Shown here: positions 46,539 through 58,673 of the stretch, one piece after another
Position numbering within the stretch: position 1 is the first letter of the stretch
How the letters are laid out: every line of letters begins with the position of its first letter
Assembly (NCBI GenBank): GCA_028386065.3
Contig: JAKUCV010006130.1
Coordinates: forward strand, 162,352-226,351
DNA: 64,000 nucleotides
DNA from: Turnera subulata
Taxonomy: Eukaryota > Streptophyta > Magnoliopsida > Malpighiales > Passifloraceae
Direction: 5' to 3'
Made by a program: the position numbers and the translations under genes
The notes under the pieces: model-generated
What the model was told of the DNA's origin: nothing
Database searches by the model: none
The model's input: the letters and a program-made list of their open reading frames with translations, nothing else

Positions 46539-48555
46539 ATGGCAACAAGACCCAAACCAAAGTTCCAAGGGATGATGATGAGTTCAAGGAAAGGTTTTCA
46601 GCAACCAAAACCTTCAGTCTTCTCCAGATGGTCGAGAGAATAGGTAGAGAAAGCATTAGAAGATTCGAGAGCGGTAACGGTTTTCGTGGAGAATTTGCCT
46701 TTCGGGTGGTCTGCTGCAGATATGTTCAAAGAGATGTCCAAAGTGGGAGTTGTGTTAGACGTCTACATCCCGGGAAAGAGGACTTGGGAGGGCAACAGAT
46801 TCTGTTTTGTGAGGTTTGAGGGGTCTGGCAATGGTTGTGGATTAATATCAAAGATAAATGGATCGAGGAATATCAATGGAATGCTCAAAGGTAACCTGGC
46901 GAGACGTAGAGGTAGAAGCCCTAAGGTGCATGGTTACCAGAAGAAGGAGGAGAGGGGCCCTATGTTGCTCAAAAGAATGGATGATGGCCATGCGAAAATT
47001 AAAGATGGGTGTTCATATGCTCAAACAATAGGAGTGGGTTCATCAGAGGTTGGTCGGGATCAGGAGGATAACCAGAATAAACAGGTGTCCCTTACCTTCA
47101 ACCCGACTCAAGAGTGCATCAAACAGTTGGAAAGCTGCGCTTTTGGTCTACTAAAGGAGAGTATTGATAAGAGGGAACTGATTAAAACTTTCAATATGAT
47201 TACTAATTCTGTGGTGGAATTCAAGAACCTTGGAGGCAGATATGTTCTGATTGCCTTTGAATCAAGGGCAGCTATGTCTGCTTGTCTGAAACACAAAGAG
47301 GGATGGGCAGGAAAATGTTTTGATCTTCAAAGGGAATGGAAGTTTGGGGATTGCGCAACACAAAGGGCTTGTCATCTGAATGTATATGGCGTGCCTCCTC
47401 ATGCATGGTGCAATGAGTTTTTCAGTCAAATTGGGGTTCGTTTTGGGAAGTTTACTAAGCTCCTCAATCCTTTAGACGTTTGTAACAATTTGGAGGTGAC
47501 TCAAATTCAGATCATGACTACATACAGAAGTCCAAGCTTCTATGCACGCTACTGGTGAACTGTTGAGGCTGGATGGAGGATGTGATCAATCGAAGAAAGC
47601 TAATTCTTCGCCGTCGGTTGAGATTAGTAGTAGTTCTTGCCCTGAAGCCTTCACGCCCAGGATCGCCGATGACCAGAGGATGGCAATGGAGCGTGATGGG
47701 GCTGTGCAGAATTCCCAAGACCCGTTCGGTATCCTGGACACAATACGATACCTTGAAAAGGGAAAAGGTATTTTGGAAGTAGGAGAGAGAAATAATCTTA
47801 CTGGCCAGAGGAATGTACCAAGGTGGAGGTCAGAGGATAGTGAGAATGTCAAGAAGCATGCAGGATTTAAATGCCAACAGAACCTCTCTCCTGATAATGC
47901 ACCTGTATCCAGGATGGCGGCGAGTCATGGACATAGTATGGGTGAGAAGGGTAATGTTGTATTAACAAATAGAAATGAGGTTTTGGAAGTGTCTAATAGG
48001 GTGGGCCTAAACCGCAATGATGGGGGTAAAGCCCACAATAAAAGTTCACCTACTGAGGAGAGACAAGCCACGGACTTGGGCCTGGCAGCGAAGTCTGCTG
48101 GGCTGGGTGGCAGTTCTAGTGAAAATGGGGATAGTAGTTTTGCTGAAGAAGACACGCAAACGATTAAAGTACAAGGGGTGGAGCTCTCCTTAAAAGCCTT
48201 ACAAAGACAATTCCAAATATGTTTGGATAAGGTAATTGCAAACAGAGGTGCTCGACAAGGGCGTCTGTCAAAGTGCAAGAAAATCAAGAAAATAGCTAAG
48301 GGTGGTTGTGTGAGATCTTTACAAATGGGAGACAGCTCTACCCAAGATGAAGATATTGCAACAGGGAACCGGAGGGCGACTGCTGCCTCAAACTCGTTGG
48401 TATCGTTTAAATCAGCAGAAGTGGATAGAACCTTGGCTCTTGGCCAAGAACTGGGCCTTGAGATTGAGGGGGGAGTGGAGAAGATTGCGAAGGTGGTGGA
48501 AGGGCTGGTAGAGAAAGAAGGAGCTGATTGGGTTGATGCTAGAGCAACCCTGTAA
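46539..48555 (+). pseudogene. LINE ORF1: RRM-like and DUF4283-type RNA-binding protein (broken)
   Basis: The first ATG (46539) opens a basic N-terminus. A TAG at 46641-46643 interrupts the frame. The same frame then carries an RRM-like region (VFVENLPFGWSAADMF, and FCFVRFEG near 46803) and a DUF4283-like region (RYVLIAFESRAAMSACL near 47240-47290; LNVYGVPPHAWC near 47380-47409). A frame change near 47540 is needed to join the C-terminal part (47542-48555), which is long, polar and without a clear zinc knuckle. This protein binds the LINE RNA in the retrotransposition particle. Confidence 0.82.
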
Positions 48556-48599
48556 TGACATCCCTCGTAGTTCGTTTGTTCTTATGCTCTTTCCTTTAT

Positions 48600-51500
48600 T
48601 TTATGTTTAGTTTACTTTCTTGAAATGTGAGGGGGATCAGGGCTAGTCAGAAACAAAGATGCATCAGGGATTTAATTAGCAAGGTTAAGGCAAAAATTGT
48701 TCTACTATGTGAGACCAAGTGTTCTGGGTTGAGTCTTAGGGAATACACCAATATTTGGGGGGGTGGCTCTCTGGATTTCGTAAAAGTAGGGGCTATTGGG
48801 AATTCTGGTGGGATTACTTTGCTGTGGGAGGAGGATTTCTTCAATTGCAATAGATGAACTTGGGGTAGGAATTGGATTATTGTGGAAGGAGAGGTGAGGG
48901 GTGGACCAGAAATTGTTAGTTGTGGCTTCTATAGTCCAAATAATGAGGAGGAGAGGATCTGTGTATGGGATGAACTTATATCTCAACTTCAAGGGGTATC
49001 CTCACCATGCTTGGTAATTGGGGATTTTAATGAAGTCCTAACTACTAAGGAAAGATTAAGTGGGAGAATTTTCGCGAGAGGATCTAGGGCGTTCTCAAAT
49101 TTTATATCTGGTTTGGAGCTTTGCGAGGTAGAGCTTCAGGAAAGGACATTCACTTGGGGTAACTCAAGAGACGCGAGCAAGATTGATAGAGCATTCTTCG
49201 ACCCTATCTGGTTTACTCTCTTTCCATCGATCAAATTATGGGCAGGATATAAAGATATTTCGGACCATTGCCCGATCGTGTTAGCACAGAACCAACTAAA
49301 TTGGGGTGTCCGCCCTTTCAAGTTCTTGAATTGCTGGTTGTCACACAAAGGTTTTAACGAGGCACTTAGAGCAATATGGAATGAAGCTTGCTCTCAATAT
49401 CCAGGGAAATTTAGTCTAATTCAGAAACTGGGTTCTCTCAAAAATTCCTTGAAGGTGTGGAATAAATCAGTTTTCGGTAATGTGGAAGAAGGGATCAAGG
49501 AACTGGTAGGAAAGATTGATGAACTAGACGAGATCACAGATCGTCGAAGTCTTAGTGAAGAAGAATCGAACCAATTGTCCACATGGAGATCCGATTTGTT
49601 CAACCGTCAAAGGCAGCAGGAGTGTCTATGGCGTCAAAAATCAAGGCTGAACTGGCTGCAACTTGGTGACAAGAATTCAAAAATTTTTCATCTTTCTGCC
49701 TGTAATAGGGGAAGACGAAATTCTATACACCGGATCAGGTTTGATGGGAATTTGTTGGAGAAACCGGAGGAGATAAAGAACGCGGCAAGGGGTTTTTTGA
49801 GGACTTGTACAAGCCGCTGTAGGAGGTACGCTTCAGGTGGGGGAGAATACCTGTCAAAAAGATATCAGAAGAGCAAGCATGTTCGCTGGAATTGCCGTTT
49901 AGCAAAGAAGAGGTAAAGGGAGCAATTTGGGAATGTGATGGGTTCAATTTCAATTTCTACAAGAAGGCTTGAGATTTTTTAAGTGAGGATTTAATGGCTC
50001 TTGTTAATGAGTTCTTTATATCGGGTCAACTTCCCAAAGGAGTAAATAGGGGTTTTATTACCCTTATTCCTAAGAAACCGGATGCTGAAAGTTTTGAGGA
50101 GTTTAGGCCCATATGCCTTATCCATGGCATCTACAAAATAATGGCAAAGATTTTGGCAAGAAGAGTTAGATCGGTGATGAAAAATGTCATTAGTGAAAAT
50201 CAATTCGCTTTTATTGAAGGGAGATCAACATTCGATTGCGCTTTTTCTGCAATGGAGATGGTGAATTTAATTAAAAAGAGAAAGGAGAAGGCTATCCTCT
50301 GGAAAATTGACTTAAAAAAGGCTTATGATTCAGTTTCTTGGGTTTTCCTTATGGACCTTCTTGAAGCTATGGGGTTTGGTAATCGATGGAGGAAGTGGAT
50401 TTGGGGTTGTCTCAATAATGCTAAGATGGCAGTCTTGGTAAATGGGAGGCCTTCGGAGGAATTTACTGCATTCAAGGGTCTAAAACAAGGGGATCCGTTG
50501 TCGCCCTTTCTCTTCAACATTGTTGCAGAGGGTCTAGCTATCCTAGTTAATCAAGCGGTGGTTAAAGGTCTTGTTACGAAGGTGGATTGCTGCCAAAAGA
50601 TGCCTCCACTTTTGCAATTTGCGGATGACATTATTTTTTTCACCGGACGATTCAGAATCATTGCTCAATTTGAAGCGATGCCCAAGGTGTTTTGAAATAC
50701 TTTCGGGGTTGGGAATTAACTTCCACAAGAGCAGCCTCGTGGGCCTTAATACCTCAGACCAAAGGACAAATGAACTCGCAGGTATGTTGTTGAGCAAGGC
50801 GGATCATCTTCCAATTTCTTATCTTGGCTTACCTCTGGGGAAGAATATGGGCAATCTGAAAGCTTGGGATCCAGTGATATCTCGGATCATATTTCGTCTT
50901 GCAAGTTGGATGGGTAAGTTTCTTTCTTTGGGAGGAAGAATTACCTTAATCCGGGCCGTCCTTAGTAATCTCCCTATCTATTATCTTTCCTTGTTTAAAA
51001 TCCCAATTGGTGTGGCAAAAAAAGATCGTTTCTTTACAGAGGAATTTCTTGTGGAATGGTAGTAGTGACAAAAGGAAAATGTGCCTTGTGGCTTGGGATA
51101 AGATTTCTAAACCAAAAGAGTGCGGTGGTTTGGGTATAGAGAATATCTTGGTTAAAAATCGTTGCCTCCTCTTCAAATGGCTTTGGAGGTATGTAAATTT
51201 CGATCCTATATCTCCCTTGAAACCTGTGTGGTTCAATGTGGTGGCAAATAACTACGCAGCAATCTCGGACTCATCCTGGCCGGTTTTTCTTGATCATGGT
51301 TGCTCCAAGATTTGGAAGAATATTATATGGGCGGGGGAAGAACAGGCCATTGGAGTGCCCACGCTGAAGGAAAATGTAATGTTGGCTGTAGGGGATAGGA
51401 CTAAATGCAAATTTTGGTTAGAAAATTGGCTGGAGGGAGGAGCACTACTTAACTCTTTTCCTAGATTGTTTGCAATTTCCATCAACAAAACGGAAACATT

Positions 51501-52277
51501 TAATGGGGTGATAAGAAGAACTCAGGGGAGCTGGGAATTGGAACTTCAATGGAGGAGGAGGTTGTATCCCTGGGAGGAGGAAGAATTAATAGTGCTTAAA
51601 AGACTGGTCTCGAACGCTAGGGTGAATACTAGTAGGAGTGATGAATGGATTTGGATCAAGTCCCCGGATGGCTCATTCTCTGTCAAATCCGGGTACTCTC
51701 TTTTGATGTCTTATAGGGTCTCGGTTTCTGGTAAACCTTAGGTGTGGCTACGGTGTGCTCCCCCAAAAATTGAAAGTTTTATGTGGATGGTTCTAAATCA
51801 TGGAGTCGCAGTCCGGTCCATTCTGCTCCGGAATCATATCATTACTAGAGAGGTAGCTCTTTGTCCTTGCTGTCGGATGGAAATTGAAACTAGAGAGCAT
51901 TTGTTTATACATTGCAAGTCGGTCTGGACTCTATGGAGCAAGTTATGCCATTGGTGGGGGACTAATTGGTGTGCTCTTAGTACCTTTGAACACCTTTTTG
52001 TTCATTGGATGGGGCTGGCTGAATCATGCAAAGTTCGTGCGGCTTGGATGGTTGTATTTTACAATACGATTTGGAGCATTTAGTTAACCAGGAACAGGAT
52101 GGTGTTTGATCTCATTGAACCAGATTGGGGTAAGGTATTTGAGTCCATCATTTTAAGATCCGTTTCTTGGATTAAGGCCTTTAAACCAGATTTTTCTTTT
52201 GATTTTGTTGCCGCTTGTATATGTTTAGATAGTCTCAAGCCGTGGCAAGACCATAGATGTAGGCTGATGTTAGTGTA
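48600..52277 (+). pseudogene. LINE ORF2: endonuclease, reverse transcriptase, zf-RVT (broken)
   Basis: ORF2 codes for target-primed reverse transcription. The apurinic-type endonuclease is recognisable from NVRGIR (48624; the Trp codon before it is now TGA at 48621), ETK near 48711, GDFNEVL near 49021, and SDHCPIVL near 49260. The reverse transcriptase follows (FRPICLIHGIYKIMAKILA, KIDLKKAYDSV, KGLKQGDPLSPFLFN and LQFADDIIFF near 50610-50640), then the zinc-binding region (CPCCRMEIETREHLFIHC near 51860-51917). It has several stops and frame changes (near 48856, 49800-49980, 50640, 51055, 51740 and 52083). No RNase H domain follows before the stop near 52277, unlike the two truncated copies to the left. 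Confidence 0.88.
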
Positions 52278-52421
52278 AGGCCTTGAACGTCTTGTCTCTT
52301 CTTTTACTTTTCATGTAAGACTGTTTAAAACAGGTCTCTGGTCATCCTTTGATGACTGGGCCTATGTCTATGTTGCTTTCAATACAATCTTTCCTTATAA
52401 AAAAAAAAGTCTTGCGTGGAT

Positions 52422-54930
52422 CTAAAATTCCCAATTGGATATGGTAAAAGATTCCACTGTTTTGTTGTCCAGGTACATGCATGAGTGGGTAAAATGAATT
52501 TGACATGTAAAACGAGGCACTAGCTAGCAAGTATAACCTGGAATTAACTAAAGTAGTGATTTTGACATAAAGGTTTACTCAAAGCCTCAAAGTGAGGGGG
52601 ACAGATATTGCAATCCAATGAATTCATGTGCATGGTCTGAATAAAAAATCTATCTTTAATAGGCATGGACTTGATCGTTGCCTCCTAATGGGTGCATGAC
52701 TTCATCTCTGGTCGAATCCGTCGTTCCTCAATATCCTGAGTTTCTGTTTTTGCAAAGATTTGATCGGAAGAAAGGTGACACTCTCCTTCTGTTCACGGCG
52801 AAATTGCCAGCCAGGAATTATTGACTTATTTAGGAAGATCGTTTATTACATAATACTGTTGATTTACACTCTAACTGATGAAAATTCAGCCAGATTTAAT
52901 TGGTAATAATTCTATCTTTACACATCCAATATGAGGAATAATAATCCGGCTGGTTACAAAATTATATATATTCTTCATTGTTATGGAATTTATGCTATCA
53001 TTTCTAAGTGTAGATACAGAGTGGCAACAGTTTCAATATATCTTAATAAAGACCTGATCCATCCATCGTCTCATAATGCATATTTCACCTACGGCTTGGA
53101 CGTGTAATTCATGCCCAACAGTTAATACCAAAGAAAGTACCACGTGTCCACACTTGAATCCACCCCTCAGCTGTTCATAGGTTTAATTTCAGGTAACCAG
53201 TGTTGGCCCATTTGCTGAGCTGCAACTGGTAAAAAGACACACACACACACACACTAGTAAATACCTCTAACAAGTGGAGATCAGCGATTTACTGCTCAGG
53301 GAACCCACGCACACTGTAGAAAATACACGCTGCAAGTGCTAGCCCTACTGCTGCTCAGTAGTGTGAACTGTCCTCGTTGTGGCGAGCCGGTGACGCCTTG
53401 TTTTGGGTGGTATTGCAGCGTGGGTGTTTGTGTTTTTCACGCCCTTTCAGATTTGGAAAGTGATAGGTAGTTTTCCACTGCTCACGGGCTCCATTCTAAC
53501 CAACAATGCCCATCTTTACGCACCAATCACCTTCCCTGGCTAATAAAGCTCACTCCACCCCCTACTAGTACTACTACTACTACCATTAATTACTACTACT
53601 ATTACCTTCTCTCTCTCCCTCATGATCAAACCCTCCTCGTGATTCGCGTTAATATTTGTTTTCCTCTCTCCTGGAGGCTTAAATTGGTTTGATATCCACG
53701 TGCATGCCATCTGATCATCATTTCTTCACCCGCCAAGTCACGAAACGAAACAACACAACCTGAAATCATTCTTACTACTAAAAATCGACCGTTGAGATGG
53801 TCTTTAGTCTGTCTAAAGTTCTCATCCAAATAATACTACTATGCATTACTAATATGGTATACTACCATTACCATGCCACTTATCAGACAACCCAACCAAT
53901 GGAATCTTTGTTTTTAAAGAAATGTAATTATATGCGACTGATCGAGAAAAAAAAAAAAAACAAACAAACAAGATACATTTCTATTTGGTCTAATTAGAAA
54001 ACCTTGTAAGGGTTTGCCATTATAGGGGCGACTACTCTATTGCATGAGATTTGAAGAAACACCGATAATGGGCCAAAATATTTTTCCTTTATCGCAACTA
54101 ATTCAAACGTTTACGCAAGTTTTGGCAAAGGAACAAAATACTCCATGGGATGGAGAGAGAGATACGATAAATGAAGCAACCATGTATGTTACAATGTATC
54201 AGGTTTGTCTTCTACAGTTAGGAAAAAAAAAACAAAGCCAAGAACTTGTAGTACTAATACTTATGAAGGTAGTTTTGGTAATAAGATCGAGTCAAGATGG
54301 TCGTCGTTCAAACTCGCGGAAACCAAGAAAATGGGGTACCTGACACGTAGAGAGCATTGCCCACGGAAAACTGAGCTGCTATTTTCAGGTTTCATGATAG
54401 TGGAGCAACGCAAACCTTGAATTCGTTATCAATGAACCAAAACAAGTAAAACAAAAGAAAAACAATTGTTAAAAAACTAGATGCCATCATCACAGGGCAA
54501 ATTTAGTGAAGCCCGCTCTTATTCGAGGATCCAAGCGCCAATTTTTCTGGTTGCTGGCCCAAAAACTGCCAGAGGACTAATTTGTCATTTCGTCGCAGAC
54601 CGAAGGGTAAATCCCGTCATTTTGTGTTTAGTCCCTGACCACCCCCCTCCCCCACTTTTAACTTCGCCCACCCTTTTAAAGGACCAGAAAAGCGGGAGAC
54701 GTTGATGTAGGCGCAGTCGTAGAAAGACACCTACACACACCGGAACAGAGGAGAGGCGGAGGAAGAGAGAGATAAAAAAAGAAAAACAGAGAGAGGGTAA
54801 CAAAACTAGAAATGGAAGGTGGTGGAGAGTAGGATGATAGCTTAGTGACAGAGTGTTGCTTTCCTTTTCAGGAGAAGAAAAAGAGTTTATAAACGGGAAA
54901 GTGAAGGAATATAGTGGGAGGAGTAAAAAG
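52422..54930. other. intergenic DNA and promoter/5' UTR of the LONGIFOLIA-like gene
   Basis: It holds an (AC)9 microsatellite at 53237-53254 and TAC-rich simple sequence at 53562-53607. A GA-rich 5' UTR-like stretch spans about 54720-54830, just before the gene. No other gene is recognised. Confidence 0.6.
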
Positions 54931-57900
54931 ATGATGGGTGTCGTTCCTGAACAGAACATGGAGAAACAGATTGAGAAGCAGATGGGGTGCATGGCTGGCT
55001 TCCTTCAGATCTTTGATCGCAACCAGCTCCTCGCCGGCAAACGCCTTTACGCCACCAAACGCCTCCCTCTATCCTCGGTTAGTTTAATCTTTTTTCATCT
55101 CCCTATTACCTGTACTCTTCTTTCTCTCTGGTTGCTATCGAGAATGAATGCAGCAAATTAACACTAACCCCGTTTTGTTTAAACTCTTTTGTTCAGGGAC
55201 TGGATTCAACTCCGGAGTCGATGATGGGGTCACCGGAAATATCCAGAGAATTAGAGAAGCCACTTCAACACCAGCAGCAGCAGGCGAGAATAATGCCATC
55301 TCCAGACAGGTCGAAGCAATCTCCGGTGACGGAGCCCCGGTCTCCGACACCGGAAGCTCCACCCCCGGTGGATACTCAGTCCAAAATGCCCTTACCTCTT
55401 CCTATATTCGAATTGAAAGAAGGCACCAAGACGTCGTGGAAATTCTGCAAGGAAGCTCCAAGGCTCTCTCTCGACAGCAGAGCAACATTCGACGCCAAAG
55501 GAAGCCTTAAGCCAAGAGAGATCCGCACCAACGCCTCCATTCTATCCGCCAGTCGCTCCAGCGTCGGCAACCAAGAAGAAACCGACGAAAATGATCGGCA
55601 GCGAAGATCCCCCAGCGTAATCGCAAGGCTGATGGGACTGGAGCCATTACCCGCCGACTCCGATCCTGAGCCGGCTAAAAAACCCGAGCTCCGACGATCC
55701 GCCTCGGAGTCCCGGGCCTCGAGAGATCTCCTCCAGTACCGTTTCATTGACGGCGTTAATTTTCAGCTGAAGCAGGGGCAGCAGCAGCAGCAGAACTCCC
55801 AGAACGGCGTTTCTCCAGGCAATGCCGTTAGGGACAATGCGGTTATGATGGAGCAGAGACTGAACGGCCGCGCCGGAGATCCGATTGCGCGGAATGCGCG
55901 AACGGTGCCGGCAAGAGCGCCGCACAGAGGCTTAGGGCAGAGGAAGAGTTTCTTCGATTCCGCCGATTTCTTCCCGGAGCCGAAACAGACGGTCTCTATC
56001 TACGGCGAGATTGAGAGGAGGTTAAGAATGAGAGGAATTGACGAGCCGTCTAAGGATCTCGAGACTTTGAAACAAATCCTCGAAGCCTTGCAGCTCAAAG
56101 GCCTCTTGCATTCTAAGAAACCTCAACAAATCAACAACAGGAATTACGTCTACGACGAGTCGCCCATAGTTGTAATGAAGCCGGCGAGGCCGTCTCCTCC
56201 GCCGAGGAGAATGGCCAACTCAAGGCCTGGAGTCCGGAGAGAGCAGAATGGTTACGGCGACGGTATTAGTCCGCGGCGGGAGAGGCCGGAGATGGAGCGG
56301 GCGGCGAGGAGCCAAATCAGGGGGAGGAATGCGAGCTGCTCGCCGACTCGAAGCGAGAGTAGCGCGAAGAGTCCTAATAGGAGGCGACCGTTGAGCGTTG
56401 AAACGCAGCAGAGGAGAGGGTGTAACGATACGGTGGAGCAGAGGAGAGTGTCTCCGGTTCAGTCTCCTAAAGTTGGCCTGAGGAGAACCGGACCGGATCA
56501 GGCCGTGAATAGATCGCCGAGGAACAGGAGACCGACGGTTGAGATTTATCAGAGAGAAGAGAAAGTGTTTGTCCCCGCAGAGGATGATTTGTCCACTGTT
56601 TCCGAGAGTAGTATTAGCACTTCATCTCACACGGATACTGAGGTAATAACACCACAAAGAAACAAAATTACCATTCCACGATAAAACGTTTAGTTCTGAT
56701 TAACCGCGTAGTAATTTCGCATTAGTGACGTTTCATGATTTTAATTTGTTCATAATCGCACGCAGAGGTCAAGAGTGGAGGATTATAAAGAAGGAAAAAA
56801 TTTGCTGGAGAGGTGTGATAAGCTGCTGCACAGTATAGCGGAGATGACCGCGACGACGGAGTTGCAACCGAGTCCAGTATCGGTGCTTGACGCGTCGTTT
56901 TACAAGGAGGAATCTTCACCATCCCCAGTTATGAAACGGAGCGTTGATTTCAAAGGTGAGTGTGTGAGTGTACTGTACTGTTAATCTGCCTTGTTGCCAG
57001 TCCTGTTTTAATGATTCTTTTTACTTCCACTTGGTACTTTTTTTGTTTTCGGGCACCGGGAAGTGAAGGGAAGTACTAGTAAAAAATCCTCAGACCTTGA
57101 TTGCTGCTAGATTTTGTATAATGGCTATGGTGACGTAAGTTTAGTCTGAACAGTGAACACCAGGCTAATAGATCTATCCCTACTTAGTTGTAGGTTGGTG
57201 GTGGTGTGGTGGTCCTTCACCTGTGATGCTAAATTGTGTCAGTCAACTAATCCACTGATAGCTTGCCATGTCAGTAAACAAATTATGATGCTAAAAATCT
57301 GATGCTTGATTTAAATGGATAGTGGGTTTAAGTTAGGGAGGGAACGGAATTAGAAAGGAGGGGTGCAATAAGGGGGACCGGTTTGGAGTCAGTAAAAACA
57401 AGATAACGCTAGTCAGGAAAATCTAACATGCACTGGGTGGGTACTATCACGTGGGATGGGCCGTATTTGAAATGATGAACATCGAATTTGTGACAACGAC
57501 TGGGGGTATTTGTATTTGTCTGTGGCGTTTGTGGACTGCTGAAAGGAAAAAAAAAAAAAAGGGAGGGGATGGATAACGGGATTCAGTAAATGAGGGAAAA
57601 GAAACAAGGGATCATCTTTTTTGGTGTCTGCAAAATTACCTGATGTGAGAAAATCAGAAAATCAAACTCCATGGTCGTCGTACCTCTATTCTCTACTGGA
57701 ATTGGATCGCTGACTTGACTTGACAGGGTGTTAGTCCGTTTAAGGGCATGACAGATTGTGAACGCTTTAATGCTCGGCTTTGTTTCTTTAGCAAGTGGCC
57801 CACCATGTTAGCAAAGTGTTTTGCCTTACTGTTCCGGTCGGCAGAGAGCTAGATTTTGGCTGTGTATGTATGTCAGGAAAAAAGAAATGTCTGGTTCCCC

Positions 57901-58673
57901 TTTTCTTTTTTCTTTTAGGTTGTGTTTTTTTACCTCTCGTTACTGTCATGGTCCGTACTGATATGGACATTGTTTGCCTTGCATTTATGAATGTTATAAG
58001 CGTGTTATTGTTTTGTCAATTTTAGTTCGAGTCAGCAGCATCAAAGTCTAACAACTCCTGTCTCTTTGTTGGTGAAAATTCAGATCAATTAAGTGAGCTG
58101 GAAGATGATATTTGGGGCCCGGAGATCTCTCTTGCGGAGTCAAAATTGGAGGAAAATTCAGATAATTGTGATTTCATCTACATTTCCGATATCCTCAGAG
58201 CTTCAAATTACTTGCCTGAAGACTCAGACATGTTCCTGTTGCTAGAGAAGCAGCAATATCTCAAGGGAAAAGACACCTCCAAAGTGTCAAGACTCCAGAG
58301 AAAGCTTATTTTTGATACCACCACAGAAATTCTGAGCAAAAAAAGACAGCTGCCTCCTTGGAAGGCCGTGAGTTGCAACAACGGACAAATTTCATTGCAA
58401 CAAATATGGTCAGAATTTCAAAAGATTCGGGAGAGGGATTCTTCAGAGGACTTGTTTGAGGTGATTTGTGGTGTGCTGAAAAAGGACCTTGCAGGGGATC
58501 CGTTGAATGGTTGGGGAGATTGTCCGATTGAGATGTCTGAAACAGTATTGGATATTGAGAGGCTGATATTCAAGGACTTGATAGGTGAAACCATCCGAGA
58601 CCTTGCTGCTTTTACAGGGAAAGGAAGATGCAATCAGCTCCTTCCCGTGCCTAGAAGGAAGTTGGTCTTCTAA
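54931..58673 (+). CDS. LONGIFOLIA-like (TRM family) protein
   Basis: LONGIFOLIA proteins promote longitudinal cell and organ elongation, and the wider TRM family binds microtubules and recruits TON1. Exons are 54931-55077, 55197-56642, 56766-56955 and 58084-58673 (790 aa), with GT/AG borders and all joins in frame. The short first exon encodes MMGVVPEQNMEKQIEKQMGC and then GFLQIFDRNQLLAGKRLY, like the LNG N-terminus. Exon 2 holds the SPSVIARLMGLE motif near residues 188-198 and a long basic Ser/Pro/Arg-rich disordered region. Exon 4 carries the DUF4378-type C-terminus (SDILRASNYLPEDSD, then PPWKAVSC, LFEVICGVLKKDL, LIFKDLIGETIRDL) and ends RRKLVF. Arabidopsis LNG1 and LNG2 are somewhat longer, about 900 aa from memory. 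The start is the first in-frame ATG. I chose the exon 4 acceptor at 58083 because the earlier AG at 58025 puts a stop in frame. Confidence 0.9.

Larger units (their letters stand above)
46458..52405 (+). mobile_element. full-length L1-type LINE (5.95 kb)
   Basis: It is bounded by exact 16-bp duplications and ends in an A-run of eleven or more bases at 52400. It contains a 5' UTR, ORF1 (46539-48555), a short gap, ORF2 (48600-52277) and a 3' UTR of about 120 bp. Both ORFs contain stops and frameshifts, so the copy cannot move by itself. Length and order match plant L1 elements. Confidence 0.93.

Noticed and set aside
58026..58083. Earlier acceptor for the last exon of the LONGIFOLIA-like gene (TTTTAG at 58025)
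   Set aside because: Joined to exon 3 it runs into a stop. The acceptor at 58083 joins in frame and continues the family sequence SVDFKDQLSELEDD.
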